Part shown: positions 44,389 through 54,175 of the stretch, piece by piece
Layout: each line of letters begins with the position of its first letter
Numbering within the stretch: the stretch's first letter is position 1
Assembly: GCF_001487105.1 (NCBI RefSeq)
Contig: NZ_LN913000.1
Coordinates: forward strand, 1-64,000
Direction: 5' to 3'
Origin: Mediterraneibacter massiliensis
GTDB lineage: Bacteria; Bacillota; Clostridia; Lachnospirales; Lachnospiraceae
Length of the DNA stretch: 64,000 bases
Translations under genes and position numbers: made by a program
Notes under the pieces: generated by a model
The model's database searches: none
Told to the model about the DNA's origin: nothing
The model's input: the letters and a program-made list of their open reading frames with translations, nothing else

Positions 44389-45045
44389 ATGAGTAAGCAG
44401 GAAAAAGCATTTAAAATAGGATTGATCCGTGTCCTGACTAGTGAAGATCCGGAGGTACTATATGCTCATCAAAAGCAGATCATGGAGAAATTTCCTACTT
44501 TGACGGTAGAGACAAAATGTATTCCGGATCAGCCGGAGGGAATACACAGTCCCGAACTTTGTGAGATTGCAGTTCCCAAGATAGTAGAGACGGCAAAATC
44601 CTTTCAGAATGTGGATATGATCATTGTCAGCTGTGCGGATGATCCGGGAGTCAGGCAGATACGAAAGGCAATGCCGGGTATGCCGGTGACCGGAGGCGGG
44701 GAGACAACGGCGGCTCTGGCTCTGCGTTACGGGGAAAAAGTAGGCGTGCTGGGAATCACAGAGTATGCGCCGGACGCTTACAGAAGACTTCTGGCAGGAA
44801 AAATGATCCTGGAGAAGCCAAAAGGTGTGGACAGTACGTTGGATCTGATGACGCCGGAAGGAAGAAAACAGGTAATCGCCTCCGGCATGCGTCTGAAAGA
44901 AAAGGGAGCAGAAGTGATCGCTCTTGCCTGCACAGGTCTTGCGACGATCGGTGCGGCACAAGAGTTGGAGGACGTTACAGGGCTTCCTGTTATCGATCCG
45001 GTGATGGCAGAAGGTCTATTTGCCTACTATGAGAGTATCCGGTAA
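44389..45045 (+). CDS. Aspartate/glutamate (hydantoin-type) racemase family protein
   Basis: 218 residues. IGLIRVLTSEDPEV at the N-terminus, IIVSCADDPGVRQIRKAMP with the first catalytic cysteine, GVLGITEYAP and VIALACTGLATIG with the second cysteine fit the Asp/Glu/hydantoin racemase fold. It would invert an amino acid or amide. AAGGAGGAG precedes the ATG. Last gene of the PucR cluster. Confidence 0.85.
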   Translation: MSKQEKAFKIGLIRVLTSEDPEVLYAHQKQIMEKFPTLTVETKCIPDQPEGIHSPELCEIAVPKIVETAKSFQNVDMIIVSCADDPGVRQIRKAMPGMPVTGGGETTAALALRYGEKVGVLGITEYAPDAYRRLLAGKMILEKPKGVDSTLDLMTPEGRKQVIASGMRLKEKGAEVIALACTGLATIGAAQELEDVTGLPVIDPVMAEGLFAYYESIR

Positions 45046-45092
45046 TACGAAAAATCCGATTCGGCAGGTTTTGCCAGTTTTTAGGTTTATAG

Positions 45093-45122
45093 TTGTATTT
45101 CATGCGGGTTCAGTGTTATAAT
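45093..45122 (+). promoter_or_regulatory. asnS promoter
   Basis: TTGTAT (45093-45098) and a perfect TATAAT (45117-45122) are separated by 18 bases, about 60 bases before the asnS start. The short leader leaves no room for a T-box. A weak hairpin with T-run (GGCA...TGCC, 45063-45082) just before it may end the racemase transcript. Confidence 0.65.
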
Positions 45123-45182
45123 AATACCATTACCCAAAACAGCTGTTCTTGGGCAGCTTAAAAAGAAGAAGGAGTATTGGTT

Positions 45183-46574
45183 ATGGAATTGGTAACGATT
45201 CGGGAGTTATTTAAAAACAGAGAGAAGTATCTGGACCAGAAAGTGACCGTAGGAGGATGGATACGCAGTATCCGCGACTCGAAAACTTTTGGCTTTATCG
45301 TAGTAAATGACGGTTCTTATTTTGAGCCGCTTCAGATCGTATATCATGATAAAATGGAGAATTTCGGCGAGATCTCGAAACAGAATGTAGGCGCGGCGAT
45401 CATCGTGACAGGTACGTTGGTAGCGACACCGCAGGCAAAACAGCCTTTTGAGATCCAGGCGGATGAGGTGACGGTAGAGGGAACTTCCGCGCCGGATTAT
45501 CCGCTGCAGAAGAAACGCCATAGTTTCGAATATCTTAGAACAATTTCGCATCTTCGTCCTAGAACAAATACATTCCAGGCGGTGTTCCGTGTTCGGTCGC
45601 TGGCCGCATATGCGATCCATAAGTTTTTCCAGGAGAGAGGCTTCGTCTATGTGCACACTCCGCTGATCACAGGGAGCGACTGTGAAGGCGCCGGAGAGAT
45701 GTTCCGTGTGACAACACTGGATATGGGAAACGTGCCGAAGAATGAGGATGGAACGGTTGATTACACGAAAGACTTTTTCGGAAAAGAGACAAGCTTGACT
45801 GTAAGCGGTCAGTTAAATGGCGAGACATATGCGCAGGCATTCCGCAGTATTTATACCTTTGGTCCGACTTTCCGCGCGGAGAATTCGAACACGACAAGAC
45901 ATGCGGCGGAATTCTGGATGATCGAGCCGGAGATTGCGTTTGCTGATCTGGAGGATAATATGGATCTGGCAGAGGCAATGCTGAAGTATATTATTTCCTA
46001 TGTGTTAGAAGAAGCGCCGGAGGAGATGAATTTCTTTAATTCTTTCGTGGATAAGGGTCTGCTGGAGCGTCTGCACAACGTGGTGAATTCAGATTTTGCC
46101 CGCGTGACATATACAGAAGCCGTAGAGATTCTTGAGAAGAATAATGATAAATTTGAATATAAAGTATCCTGGGGCTGTGATCTGCAGACAGAGCATGAGC
46201 GTTATCTGACAGAGCAGGTATATAAACGTCCGGTATTTGTCACGGATTATCCAAAGGAGATCAAGGCATTTTATATGAAGCTGAATGAAGACGGAAAGAC
46301 GGTCGCTGCGGTAGACTGTCTCGTACCGGGGATTGGAGAGATTATCGGGGGCAGCCAGAGAGAAGACGACTATGAGAAATTAAGAGCCAGAATGCAGGAA
46401 TTAGATCTGTGCGAGGAGGATTATAAATTTTATCTTGACCTCCGAAAATATGGTTCTACGAGACATGCAGGATATGGACTCGGTTTTGAAAGATGTGTCA
46501 TGTATCTGACAGGTATGTCCAATATCCGTGATGTCCTTCCGTTTCCGAGAACGGTCAATAACTGTGAGTTATAA
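45183..46574 (+). CDS. asnS: Asparaginyl-tRNA synthetase
   Basis: 463 residues. An N-terminal OB-fold anticodon-binding domain ([20 protein letters not shown]) precedes the class II catalytic core, with motif 2 at [19 protein letters not shown] and motif 3 at [15 protein letters not shown]. It charges tRNA-Asn. AAGGAG lies 8 bases before ATG 45183, which is preferred over the TTG at 45177. Confidence 0.96.
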   Translation: MELVTIRELFKNREKYLDQKVTVGGWIRSIRDSKTFGFIVVNDGSYFEPLQIVYHDKMENFGEISKQNVGAAIIVTGTLVATPQAKQPFEIQADEVTVEGTSAPDYPLQKKRHSFEYLRTISHLRPRTNTFQAVFRVRSLAAYAIHKFFQERGFVYVHTPLITGSDCEGAGEMFRVTTLDMGNVPKNEDGTVDYTKDFFGKETSLTVSGQLNGETYAQAFRSIYTFGPTFRAENSNTTRHAAEFWMIEPEIAFADLEDNMDLAEAMLKYIISYVLEEAPEEMNFFNSFVDKGLLERLHNVVNSDFARVTYTEAVEILEKNNDKFEYKVSWGCDLQTEHERYLTEQVYKRPVFVTDYPKEIKAFYMKLNEDGKTVAAVDCLVPGIGEIIGGSQREDDYEKLRARMQELDLCEEDYKFYLDLRKYGSTRHAGYGLGFERCVMYLTGMSNIRDVLPFPRTVNNCEL

Positions 46575-46615
46575 GCAGAAATATAAAAAGCAGGAAATAC
46601 AGAAACGACCAGAGA

Positions 46616-46636
46616 GGCGCGGCGGATTGCCGCGCC
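46616..46636 (+). terminator. GC-rich hairpin after asnS
   Basis: GGCGCGGC and GCCGCGCC form a perfect eight-pair stem with a 5-base loop. No T-run follows, so it may be a pause or processing site rather than a full terminator. Confidence 0.45.
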
Positions 46637-46664
46637 TTACGTGTATAAGAAAGGAAAAAGAGCA

Positions 46665-47762
46665 ATGCGGTTTATTCATATAGCAGATATACATCTGGGG
46701 GCGACCCCGGACGCGGGAAAGGCATACAGCGCAATACGTCCAAAAGAACTTTGGGATACATTTGAATATGTCATAGAAGTCTGTGAAAGAGAAAAAATAG
46801 ATTTGCTGCTCATCGCCGGGGATTTATTTCACCGCCAGCCGCTGCTTCGCGAACTGAAAGAAGTGAATTTTTTATTTTCCAGCCTTTCCCATACAAAAGT
46901 GGTGCTGATCGCAGGCAATCACGATTATATCAGAAGAGATTCTTATTATCGTACATTTCAATGGAGCGAAAATGTATATCCGTTGTTTGGAGAAGAGATG
47001 GAATATGTTGCATTTTCGGAGCTTCAGACAGCAGTGTACGGGTTTAGTTATTACAGTAGGGAGATTGTGGAGGCGAAATATGATACGGCGGTAGCATGCG
47101 GCGTACAGCCCTTTGAGATCCTGCTGGCGCACGGAGGAGATGAGAAGCACATTCCTATACACAGAGAGAAACTGGAAAAAAGTGGTTTTGCCTATGTGGC
47201 GTTAGGGCATATCCACCAGACAGCGGAAAAACAGGAGAGAGGTTCTGGTTTTCTGAAACGACAGCGGATCTTGTATGCTGGTTCATTGGAACCTATCGAT
47301 AGAAATGATATAGGCATACATGGTTTTGTCGAAGGCGAGATACGACAGGAAGGGGTATGCTGCCGCAGGGTGCCATGTGCAAAGAGGCAGTATATACATA
47401 TGCAGATCCCAGTCGATGAGAGACAGACGGCAGGAAGCCTGTACAGGCTTATGAAGCAGGTGGTAGAAGAGACAGGCGTGGAAAATATATACAAGATCAC
47501 CCTTAGGGGCAGCCGGGATGCGGACATCGTATTTGACACGGCAAATATGGATGCATATGGAAATATTCTGGAGATCCTGGATGAAACACATCCAGTATAC
47601 GACTTTGCCCGCCTGGCTGAAGAAAATTCCCATAACCTTTTGGGAGTATACATCCGCATGCTGCAGGGCTGTCCCGAAAACAGTGTGGAATATAAAGCAC
47701 TCTGTGAGGGCGTAGAGGCCATTCTGACAAATATGCATGGAGAAAAGGAAAAGCAGATATGA
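46665..47762 (+). CDS. yhaO: DNA repair exonuclease of the YhaO/SbcD type
   Basis: 365 residues. Calcineurin-like motifs in order: FIHIADIHLG, LLIAGDLFHR, LIAGNHDYI, ILLAHGGDE and VALGHIHQ, as in YhaO and SbcD/Mre11 nucleases. Probably works with the adjacent YhaN-like ATPase on DNA ends. AAAGGA precedes ATG 46665. It overlaps the next gene by four bases (ATGA). Confidence 0.9.
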   Translation: MRFIHIADIHLGATPDAGKAYSAIRPKELWDTFEYVIEVCEREKIDLLLIAGDLFHRQPLLRELKEVNFLFSSLSHTKVVLIAGNHDYIRRDSYYRTFQWSENVYPLFGEEMEYVAFSELQTAVYGFSYYSREIVEAKYDTAVACGVQPFEILLAHGGDEKHIPIHREKLEKSGFAYVALGHIHQTAEKQERGSGFLKRQRILYAGSLEPIDRNDIGIHGFVEGEIRQEGVCCRRVPCAKRQYIHMQIPVDERQTAGSLYRLMKQVVEETGVENIYKITLRGSRDADIVFDTANMDAYGNILEILDETHPVYDFARLAEENSHNLLGVYIRMLQGCPENSVEYKALCEGVEAILTNMHGEKEKQI

Positions 47763-49396
47763 TCATCAAAGAAGTGTACATACAAAATTTTGGAAAATTT
47801 TCAGAACAGCATTTTTGGTTTGAACCCGGAGTGAATATCATCTATGGGGAGAATGAATTTGGGAAAAGTACGCTCTGCGCTTTTATACGTGCCATGTTGT
47901 TTGGCTTGGAGAGAGGAAGGGGAAAAGCGGCGGCAAGAGATGATTTCAGCAGGTATGAGCCGTGGGATAACCCGAATCACTATGCGGGGAGCATGCGGTT
48001 TACCTGTGGTGGGAGGAATTTCCTGCTGGAGAGAAATTTTGACAGATATAGAAGATCTGCTGTTTTGATCTGCGAGGATGATGGGGAGGAATTGTCCGTA
48101 GAACAAGGAGACCTGGAAATCCTTTTGGGAGAGATGACGCCGGCTGTGTTTGACAACACTGTCCTAATCCGACAGATGTCGGCAAAGCCAGGACAGGAGT
48201 TAGCGGATAGTCTGCGGAATTATGCGGCCAACTATTATGAAACCGGAAGTGGAGAGGTCGATCTGCAGGGGGTGCTTAAATGCCTGAAGGAGAAACAAAA
48301 AGAGGCAGAGAGAAAGGTACAATATATAAGCAAAGAAGAGGAGCAAAAAAAAGAAAAGATCCGGCAGGAATGTAGATATATCGAGCAGGATATGGAAAAG
48401 ATCCGGCAGGATTTCGCGGAAAATCAAAGCAGATATAATGTACAAGTCCGGATCGAAGCAAGCTTGCGTACCCGGCAGGAGCAGGCTGCAAAAAGCCGGG
48501 AAGAGGATGTGCCAGGTGCTGAAGATCCTAAGAAAGGACAGGAAAACAGGACTCTTCTTGCAGAAGGAGCTGCCGGGATCCTGGTCGGACTGATAGCAGT
48601 GATGGCAGGCTACTTTCTCAAACAGCAGGAGTGGTTTCCGGGCAGTGTGCCGCTCATGGTGCTGTCCAGCGTGATCCTGGTGATCGGCATAATCCTGCTT
48701 GGTGTGGGGCTGGTAAGAGAGATATATGCAGATAGATCTGCCGGACGCCAGAAGATGCAGGATATACAAAGGCAAGAGCAGGCTGAGGAAGAAAAAAGAG
48801 AGGCAAAGCAGGAGTTAAGCAAGGCGGAAGAAGAGAAGAAGAAACTGATGTGGCAGCGGGAAAAGCTGCAGTCTGACTGGAAAGAAAAAGAAATACGTCT
48901 GGAAAATCTGCGTGAGGAAGCCATGGATTTTTCTGTGCCGGAAGAATTGGCCCTGTCAGAAGAAAGTGTAAGAGCATTGAAATTGGCAGAGGAGACGATG
49001 CTTACAGCGTCGAAAAAACTGCGATACAGCATAGATGAGAGGATGAATGACAAGGCTTCTGAAATTTTAAGCATTGTGACAGGCGGACGTTATAAAGGAT
49101 TGAAAATAACAGAAACGTTTGACATATCTGTGTGGGACGGAAAGCAGAGGATCCCTCTGTATCGTCTGAGCAGAGGGACGGTGGAACAGATCTACTTTTC
49201 TATAAGAATGGCAGCCTCTGCATTCTTAGGGGAAGAGGAGATGCCAGTCATTTTAGATGACGTATTTGCGTTTTATGATGAGAAAAGAGTAAAAAGTGCA
49301 TTAAAATGGTTGAGGGATACGAAAAAGCAGGCTATAATATTTACTTGCCAAAAGAGAGAACAAGAAATTTTTTATAGACATATGGAAGGAAGATAG
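47759..49396 (+). CDS. yhaN: YhaN-like SMC-type ATPase with central membrane segments (short form)
   Basis: 545 residues, against more than 900 in Bacillus YhaN. Walker A is GENEFGKSTL near residue 32. A coiled coil (residues 175-255) leads into two adjacent membrane helices (about residues 265-325, including GAAGILVGLIAVMAGYFL and LVIGIILLGVGLV), then a second coil and the C-terminal head with LSRGTVEQIYFSIRMA (signature) and VILDDVFAFYD (Walker B). The partner is the YhaO-like nuclease; the coils are much shortened. Membrane placement is a known oddity of the YhaN group. Confidence 0.85.
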   Translation: MIIKEVYIQNFGKFSEQHFWFEPGVNIIYGENEFGKSTLCAFIRAMLFGLERGRGKAAARDDFSRYEPWDNPNHYAGSMRFTCGGRNFLLERNFDRYRRSAVLICEDDGEELSVEQGDLEILLGEMTPAVFDNTVLIRQMSAKPGQELADSLRNYAANYYETGSGEVDLQGVLKCLKEKQKEAERKVQYISKEEEQKKEKIRQECRYIEQDMEKIRQDFAENQSRYNVQVRIEASLRTRQEQAAKSREEDVPGAEDPKKGQENRTLLAEGAAGILVGLIAVMAGYFLKQQEWFPGSVPLMVLSSVILVIGIILLGVGLVREIYADRSAGRQKMQDIQRQEQAEEEKREAKQELSKAEEEKKKLMWQREKLQSDWKEKEIRLENLREEAMDFSVPEELALSEESVRALKLAEETMLTASKKLRYSIDERMNDKASEILSIVTGGRYKGLKITETFDISVWDGKQRIPLYRLSRGTVEQIYFSIRMAASAFLGEEEMPVILDDVFAFYDEKRVKSALKWLRDTKKQAIIFTCQKREQEIFYRHMEGR

Positions 49397-49399
49397 TAG

Positions 49400-50734
49400 A
49401 TGAAAATAGCATTGCCGAAAAAGGTGCAAATGATCATTCAGAATCTGCAGCTGCATGGATATGAAGCGTATGCGGTTGGCGGCTGTGTGAGGGATTCTAT
49501 CTTGGCACGGCGGCCGGAGGATTGGGATATTACGACGTCTGCTAGACCGGAAGAAATCAAACGTCTGTTTAGAAGAACAGTAGATACGGGGATCGAGCAT
49601 GGGACAGTTACTGTGCTTATCGGAAAAGACAGTTTTGAAGTGACAACATATCGGATAGACGGGCTGTATGAAGACAGCCGTCATCCTAAAGAGGTCATTT
49701 TCACTAACCAATTAGAAGAAGACTTGCGCAGACGAGATTTTACGATCAATGCCATGGCATATAATGATGAAGTACGCCTGGTGGATGTGTTTGGAGGAAT
49801 GCAGGATTTAAACCGCCATCTGATACGCTGTGTGGGAAATCCTAAGGAACGATTTTCAGAAGACGCGCTCAGAATATTGCGGGCAGTCCGGTTTTCTGCG
49901 CAGCTTGGGTTTCCGATCGAGGATAATACGGCAGAGGCGGTAAAAGAACTGGCGCCTACGCTTAAAAACATCAGCGCGGAGCGTATCCAGGTAGAATTAG
50001 TCAAACTTTTGACCTCGAATCATCCGGAAAAAATAAAAGATGCGTATGAACTAGGGATTACCAGGGTAGTTTTGCCGGAATGGGACGCAATGGTCGGTGT
50101 AAAGCAGAATACGCCGCATCATAAATACGATGTAGCAGAGCATACGCTGCATGCTTTAAAAAATGTAAAAAGAGATAAGATATTAAGGCTTACAATGTTG
50201 TTCCATGATATGGGCAAGCCCTCCATGAAAACGACCGATGAAAAGGGGATCGATCATTTTAAGGGACATGCGTTGGTGAGTGAAGAGATCGCGCGGAAAA
50301 TACTGCGTCGTTTGAAATTCGATAACGATACAGTGAAAAAGGTGACCCGTCTGGTGTGCTACCACGATTACCGTATCGAGGCGACGCCTAAGAATGTTCG
50401 GCGCGCCATGAACCGGATAGGGGTGGAACTGTTCCCATATTATCTGGCAGTGCGGATGGCAGATGCGAAAGCCCAGAGTCCATATAAGAGAAGAGAAAAG
50501 ATTGAGAATATTGTCGCCATGCGAGAAGTATATCAGGAGGTACTTCTTAATCAAGAGTGTGTTACACTAAGAGATCTGGCGGTGAGTGGAAGAGATCTGA
50601 TGGCGCTTGGCATGCAGCCGGGAAGAGAACTGGGCAGCATGCTCTCAGAACTTTTGGAATGGGTCATCGATGATCCAGAGTGCAACAAAAAAGAGATTTT
50701 GTGTGAATATGTGAAAGAAAAACTTGGTTTATAG
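49400..50734 (+). CDS. cca: CCA tRNA nucleotidyltransferase
   Basis: 444 residues. The class II nucleotidyltransferase head has YAVGGCVRDSIL, EDWDITTSA and RRDFTINAMAYN; a C-terminal HD domain has LFHDMGKP and CYHDYRIE. It adds CCA to tRNAs, which is consistent with the lack of encoded CCA in all seven tRNA genes of this window. Starts 3 bases after yhaN. Confidence 0.95.
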   Translation: MKIALPKKVQMIIQNLQLHGYEAYAVGGCVRDSILARRPEDWDITTSARPEEIKRLFRRTVDTGIEHGTVTVLIGKDSFEVTTYRIDGLYEDSRHPKEVIFTNQLEEDLRRRDFTINAMAYNDEVRLVDVFGGMQDLNRHLIRCVGNPKERFSEDALRILRAVRFSAQLGFPIEDNTAEAVKELAPTLKNISAERIQVELVKLLTSNHPEKIKDAYELGITRVVLPEWDAMVGVKQNTPHHKYDVAEHTLHALKNVKRDKILRLTMLFHDMGKPSMKTTDEKGIDHFKGHALVSEEIARKILRRLKFDNDTVKKVTRLVCYHDYRIEATPKNVRRAMNRIGVELFPYYLAVRMADAKAQSPYKRREKIENIVAMREVYQEVLLNQECVTLRDLAVSGRDLMALGMQPGRELGSMLSELLEWVIDDPECNKKEILCEYVKEKLGL

Positions 50735-50799
50735 CATACTTGGGCTGTTCCCTTCATAGATTAGAAAGAACTATGAATCGCATAATGCAGGGGGCAGCC

Positions 50800-51807
50800 A
50801 TGAAGGAGTATGAATTAGAAGTATTGGAACAATATGACATGGAAGTGAGAAGCACCCGCAGGATCAGGGGTGCGTTTTTTTGCGAAACAAATGAGGGGAC
50901 GATGTTGCTGAAGGAGACAAAGATATCTGCGCGTCGTGCTCCTCTTTTGTATAAGTTGTTAAGCCGTCTGGAAGAGGAAACAAAGTTTAAAGTAGATACG
51001 CCGGTTTTTACAAAAAATGGCGAGCTGTTATGTTTGGGCAGAGACGGTACAAAATATATGCTGAAAAAGTGGTTCTCCGGGCGAGAGTGTGAGGTGAAAC
51101 GAGAAGCAGATATTTTAGAAGCAGTCCGACAGTTGGCACGCTTGCATGAAGTGTTAAACTGGGATGAAAATTTTGGAGTTTCAAAAGAATGTATTCCGTT
51201 TACAGGCCGCGTGCCCGAAGAGGAAGTAAAAAGACACAATAGAGAATTAAAAAAAGTACGCGCCTTTATCAGAGGCAGAGTAACAAAAAATGAATTTGAA
51301 TATTTGTTTCTGGAGCATTTTGAGCGGATGTATGAACTGGCAGAGAAAGTGACTGTCCGGCTGGGAAGTGAAACGTGCAGAAAGCTGTATGAGAAGTGTA
51401 TAGAGAAAAAATATCTCATACACGGTGACTATAATTATCACAATGTTTTACTGCCCGGAACGGGCATGCCTGCAGTGACAAATTTTGAACATTTCCGGAT
51501 GGATGTCCAGGCACAGGATCTATACTATTTTCTGAGAAAAGTGATGGAAAAGCATCAGTGGAATGAACGGCTTGGCAGGAAAATGTTGGATTGCTATCAG
51601 GCGGTAAGACCCCTGTGCAAAGGAGAGAAGGAGTATATTGCGCTACATCTTGCGTACCCGGAAAAATTTTGGAAAACAGCGAGCGGATATTATCATTCTA
51701 ATAAAGCATGGATACCGGAAAAGAGTGTTGAAAAATTGCAGTTATCTGTTTTGCAGGCAGAAGAAAAGTTGGAATTTATAGAAAATATATTTACTTTAAA
51801 TTTATAA
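50800..51807 (+). CDS. CotS-family spore coat kinase-like protein
   Basis: 335 residues with an aminoglycoside-phosphotransferase/kinase-like fold: LIHGDYNYHNVLL is the catalytic-loop analogue, with aspartate and asparagine kept. The second metal-binding position, normally aspartate (IDFE/IDWE), reads TNFEHFRMD, with asparagine. Homologues such as CotS, CotI and YutH are spore coat components. The start at 50800 has AGGGGG upstream; ATG 50773 is an alternative. Confidence 0.8.
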   Translation: MKEYELEVLEQYDMEVRSTRRIRGAFFCETNEGTMLLKETKISARRAPLLYKLLSRLEEETKFKVDTPVFTKNGELLCLGRDGTKYMLKKWFSGRECEVKREADILEAVRQLARLHEVLNWDENFGVSKECIPFTGRVPEEEVKRHNRELKKVRAFIRGRVTKNEFEYLFLEHFERMYELAEKVTVRLGSETCRKLYEKCIEKKYLIHGDYNYHNVLLPGTGMPAVTNFEHFRMDVQAQDLYYFLRKVMEKHQWNERLGRKMLDCYQAVRPLCKGEKEYIALHLAYPEKFWKTASGYYHSNKAWIPEKSVEKLQLSVLQAEEKLEFIENIFTLNL

Positions 51808-51858
51808 AGGCCTGTTGTATAATAAAAATAGATTTATTATATGTCAGGAGGTACCAGT

Positions 51859-53589
51859 ATGGACTACAGAAAAGGCTATGAGCAGTGGCTTTCCGATTCT
51901 TATTTTGACGATGAGACAAAGGCAGAATTAGAAGCTATCAAAGAAGATGATAAGGAGATCAAAGAGCGTTTCTATACGGAACTGGAATTTGGAACAGCCG
52001 GGCTGCGCGGCGTGATCGGCGCAGGAACGAACCGGATGAATATTTATACAGTGAGAAAGGCTACACAGGGGCTGGCAAACTATATTTTGAAAAAGAACGG
52101 GGAGAAAAAAGGTGTGGCGATTGCTTTTGATTCCCGCCGGATGTCGCCGGAATTTGCGCAGGAAGCAGCCTTATGCCTGGCGGCAAACGGAATCAAGGCA
52201 TATGTGTTTGAGTCTCTGCGTCCTACGCCGGAACTTTCGTATGCTGTGAGAAAATTAGCGTGTATTGCCGGTATTAATATAACGGCAAGCCATAATCCGC
52301 CTGAATATAACGGATATAAGGTATACTGGGAAGATGGCGCGCAGATCACCCCGCCTCATGATAAAGGGATCATGGATGAGGTGAAAGCGGTAGAAAGTTA
52401 TACAGAAGTAAAGACGATGTCACTGGAAGCGGCGAAAGAAGCAGGACTTTATGAGACGATCGGGGCACAGATAGACGATGCTTATATTGCGGAACTCAAA
52501 AAGCAAGTATTGCATCAAGATGCGATAGACGCAGCAGGAAAAGAACTGAAGATTGTATACACGCCGCTTCACGGAACCGGAAATATTCCTGCGCGCCGTA
52601 TTTTGCAAGAACTCGGTTTTGAAAATGTCTATGTAGTGAAAGAACAGGAACTTCCGGACGGAGAATTCCCAACCGTATCCTATCCGAATCCGGAAGCGGA
52701 AGAGGCATTTGATCTGGGATTGAAACTGGCAAAAGAGGTGGACGCGGATATCGTCCTTGCGACAGATCCAGACGCAGACCGTCTGGGTGTACGTGTGAAG
52801 GATAAAAATGGCGAATACCATACGCTGACCGGTAATATGTCAGGATGCCTGCTTGCAGATTATGAGATCGGACAGAGAAAGGCGATCAAAGGACTGCCGG
52901 AGGACGGTTTCCTGATCAAAACGATCGTAACGACGAATATGGCAGACGCGATCGCAGACGACTATCACGTAGGGCTGATCGAGTGTCTGACAGGATTTAA
53001 ATATATAGGACAACAGATCCTGGGATTTGAGACGAGCGGAAAAGGTGAGTACGTATTTGGTTTTGAGGAAAGCTATGGCTGTCTGATCGGAACACATGCA
53101 AGAGACAAAGACGCGATCGTTGCCACAATGGCGCTGTGTGAGGCGGCAGCATATTATAAGACAAAGAATATGACACTGTGGGATGCGATGATCGATCTCT
53201 TTGAACGTTATGGATATTACAAAGATGACATCAAATCTATCACGTTGAAGGGGATTGAAGGGATCGCGAAGATCCAGGAGATCTTGGAGACTCTCCGAAA
53301 GGATCCGCCTACAGCGATCGCAGGCTTAAAAGTATTAAAAGTAAGAGATTATAAGGCAGATACGATCAAGGATATGCAGACAGGAGAAGTGACAGGAACA
53401 GGGCTGCCTAATTCCAACGTACTTTACTATGATCTTGCAGATGGAGCATGGGTGTGTGTAAGACCTTCCGGAACAGAGCCAAAGGTAAAATTCTACTATG
53501 GAATAAAAGGAAATTCCCTTACAGATGCAGATGAAAAGGCGGAAAAGATGGGAAAAGAAATCCTTGCTATGATCGATACCATTATGTAA
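51859..53589 (+). CDS. pgcA: Phosphoglucomutase/phosphomannomutase
   Basis: 576 residues. The motifs of alpha-phosphohexomutases are present: EFGTAGLRGVIGAGTNRMN, the phosphoserine loop NITASHNPPEYNGYKVY, the metal loop ATDPDADRLGV, sugar-binding GFEESYGC and phosphate-binding RPSGTEPKVKFY. Length matches the PgcA type from Firmicutes. AGGAGGT precedes ATG 51859. Interconverts glucose 1- and 6-phosphate for cell-envelope and glycogen-type metabolism. Confidence 0.94.
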   Translation: MDYRKGYEQWLSDSYFDDETKAELEAIKEDDKEIKERFYTELEFGTAGLRGVIGAGTNRMNIYTVRKATQGLANYILKKNGEKKGVAIAFDSRRMSPEFAQEAALCLAANGIKAYVFESLRPTPELSYAVRKLACIAGINITASHNPPEYNGYKVYWEDGAQITPPHDKGIMDEVKAVESYTEVKTMSLEAAKEAGLYETIGAQIDDAYIAELKKQVLHQDAIDAAGKELKIVYTPLHGTGNIPARRILQELGFENVYVVKEQELPDGEFPTVSYPNPEAEEAFDLGLKLAKEVDADIVLATDPDADRLGVRVKDKNGEYHTLTGNMSGCLLADYEIGQRKAIKGLPEDGFLIKTIVTTNMADAIADDYHVGLIECLTGFKYIGQQILGFETSGKGEYVFGFEESYGCLIGTHARDKDAIVATMALCEAAAYYKTKNMTLWDAMIDLFERYGYYKDDIKSITLKGIEGIAKIQEILETLRKDPPTAIAGLKVLKVRDYKADTIKDMQTGEVTGTGLPNSNVLYYDLADGAWVCVRPSGTEPKVKFYYGIKGNSLTDADEKAEKMGKEILAMIDTIM

Positions 53590-53642
53590 ATGTTTATTAT
53601 TGCGAAAAACAGTTTAAAAAGGCGCAAAAACAGTAAAACTTC

Positions 53643-53671
53643 TTGACAAAGAAGAACGAAACCGTTATAAC
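53643..53671 (+). promoter_or_regulatory. hup promoter
   Basis: A perfect TTGACA (53643-53648) and TATAAC (53666-53671) are separated by 17 bases, about 100 bases before the HU gene. This suggests strong constitutive expression, as expected for HU. Confidence 0.82.
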
Positions 53672-53768
53672 ATACATAAGGGTGCTTCGTGTGGCCGTTT
53701 ATACACGAAACCTTTATAAAAGGGCAGAATATTTGTATTCTAGTACAATTAAGAGGAGGACATGATCC

Positions 53769-54041
53769 ATGAACAAAACAGAATTAGTAGCAGCGATCGC
53801 TGAGACAGCAGAAATTTCTAAAAAAGACTCTGAAAAAGCATTGAAGGCTTTTATCGATGTAGTAACAGAACAGATGAAAAAAGGAGATAAAGTACAGTTA
53901 GTAGGTTTCGGAACATTTGAAGTAAGCGAAAGAGCTGCAAGAGAGGGAAGGAATCCTCAGACAGGCAAGACAATGAAGATCGCTGCTTGCAAGGCTCCGA
54001 AATTCAAAGCAGGAAAGGCATTAAAAGACGCTTTGAACTAA
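53769..54041 (+). CDS. hup: DNA-binding protein HU
   Basis: 90 residues. The HU signature [21 protein letters not shown] and the start [12 protein letters not shown] are clear. It bends and compacts DNA as a homodimer. AGAGGAGG precedes the ATG. It is flanked by its own promoter and terminator and is placed at the head of the rqcP block, as in many clostridia. Confidence 0.97.
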   Translation: MNKTELVAAIAETAEISKKDSEKALKAFIDVVTEQMKKGDKVQLVGFGTFEVSERAAREGRNPQTGKTMKIAACKAPKFKAGKALKDALN

Positions 54042-54090
54042 TGAGTGTATAAAAAGAGGACAGGTTGTTGTCCCCTATAAGAAAGATATG

Positions 54091-54129
54091 AGAGCACTTA
54101 TGATGTACGGCATTGTAAGTGCTCTTTAT
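54091..54129 (+). terminator. Terminator after hup
   Basis: AGAGCACTTA and TAAGTGCTCT form a perfect ten-pair stem around a 15-base loop, followed by TTATT. Confidence 0.85.
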
Positions 54130-54175
54130 TATGACAGCGACAGAGTTGTCCGATTGGTTTTAAGGGAGGAGAAAG

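Noticed and set aside
45046..45182. T-box riboswitch upstream of asnS
   Set aside because: The leader after the promoter is only about 60 bases and no T-box sequence (TGGNACCGCG) is present.
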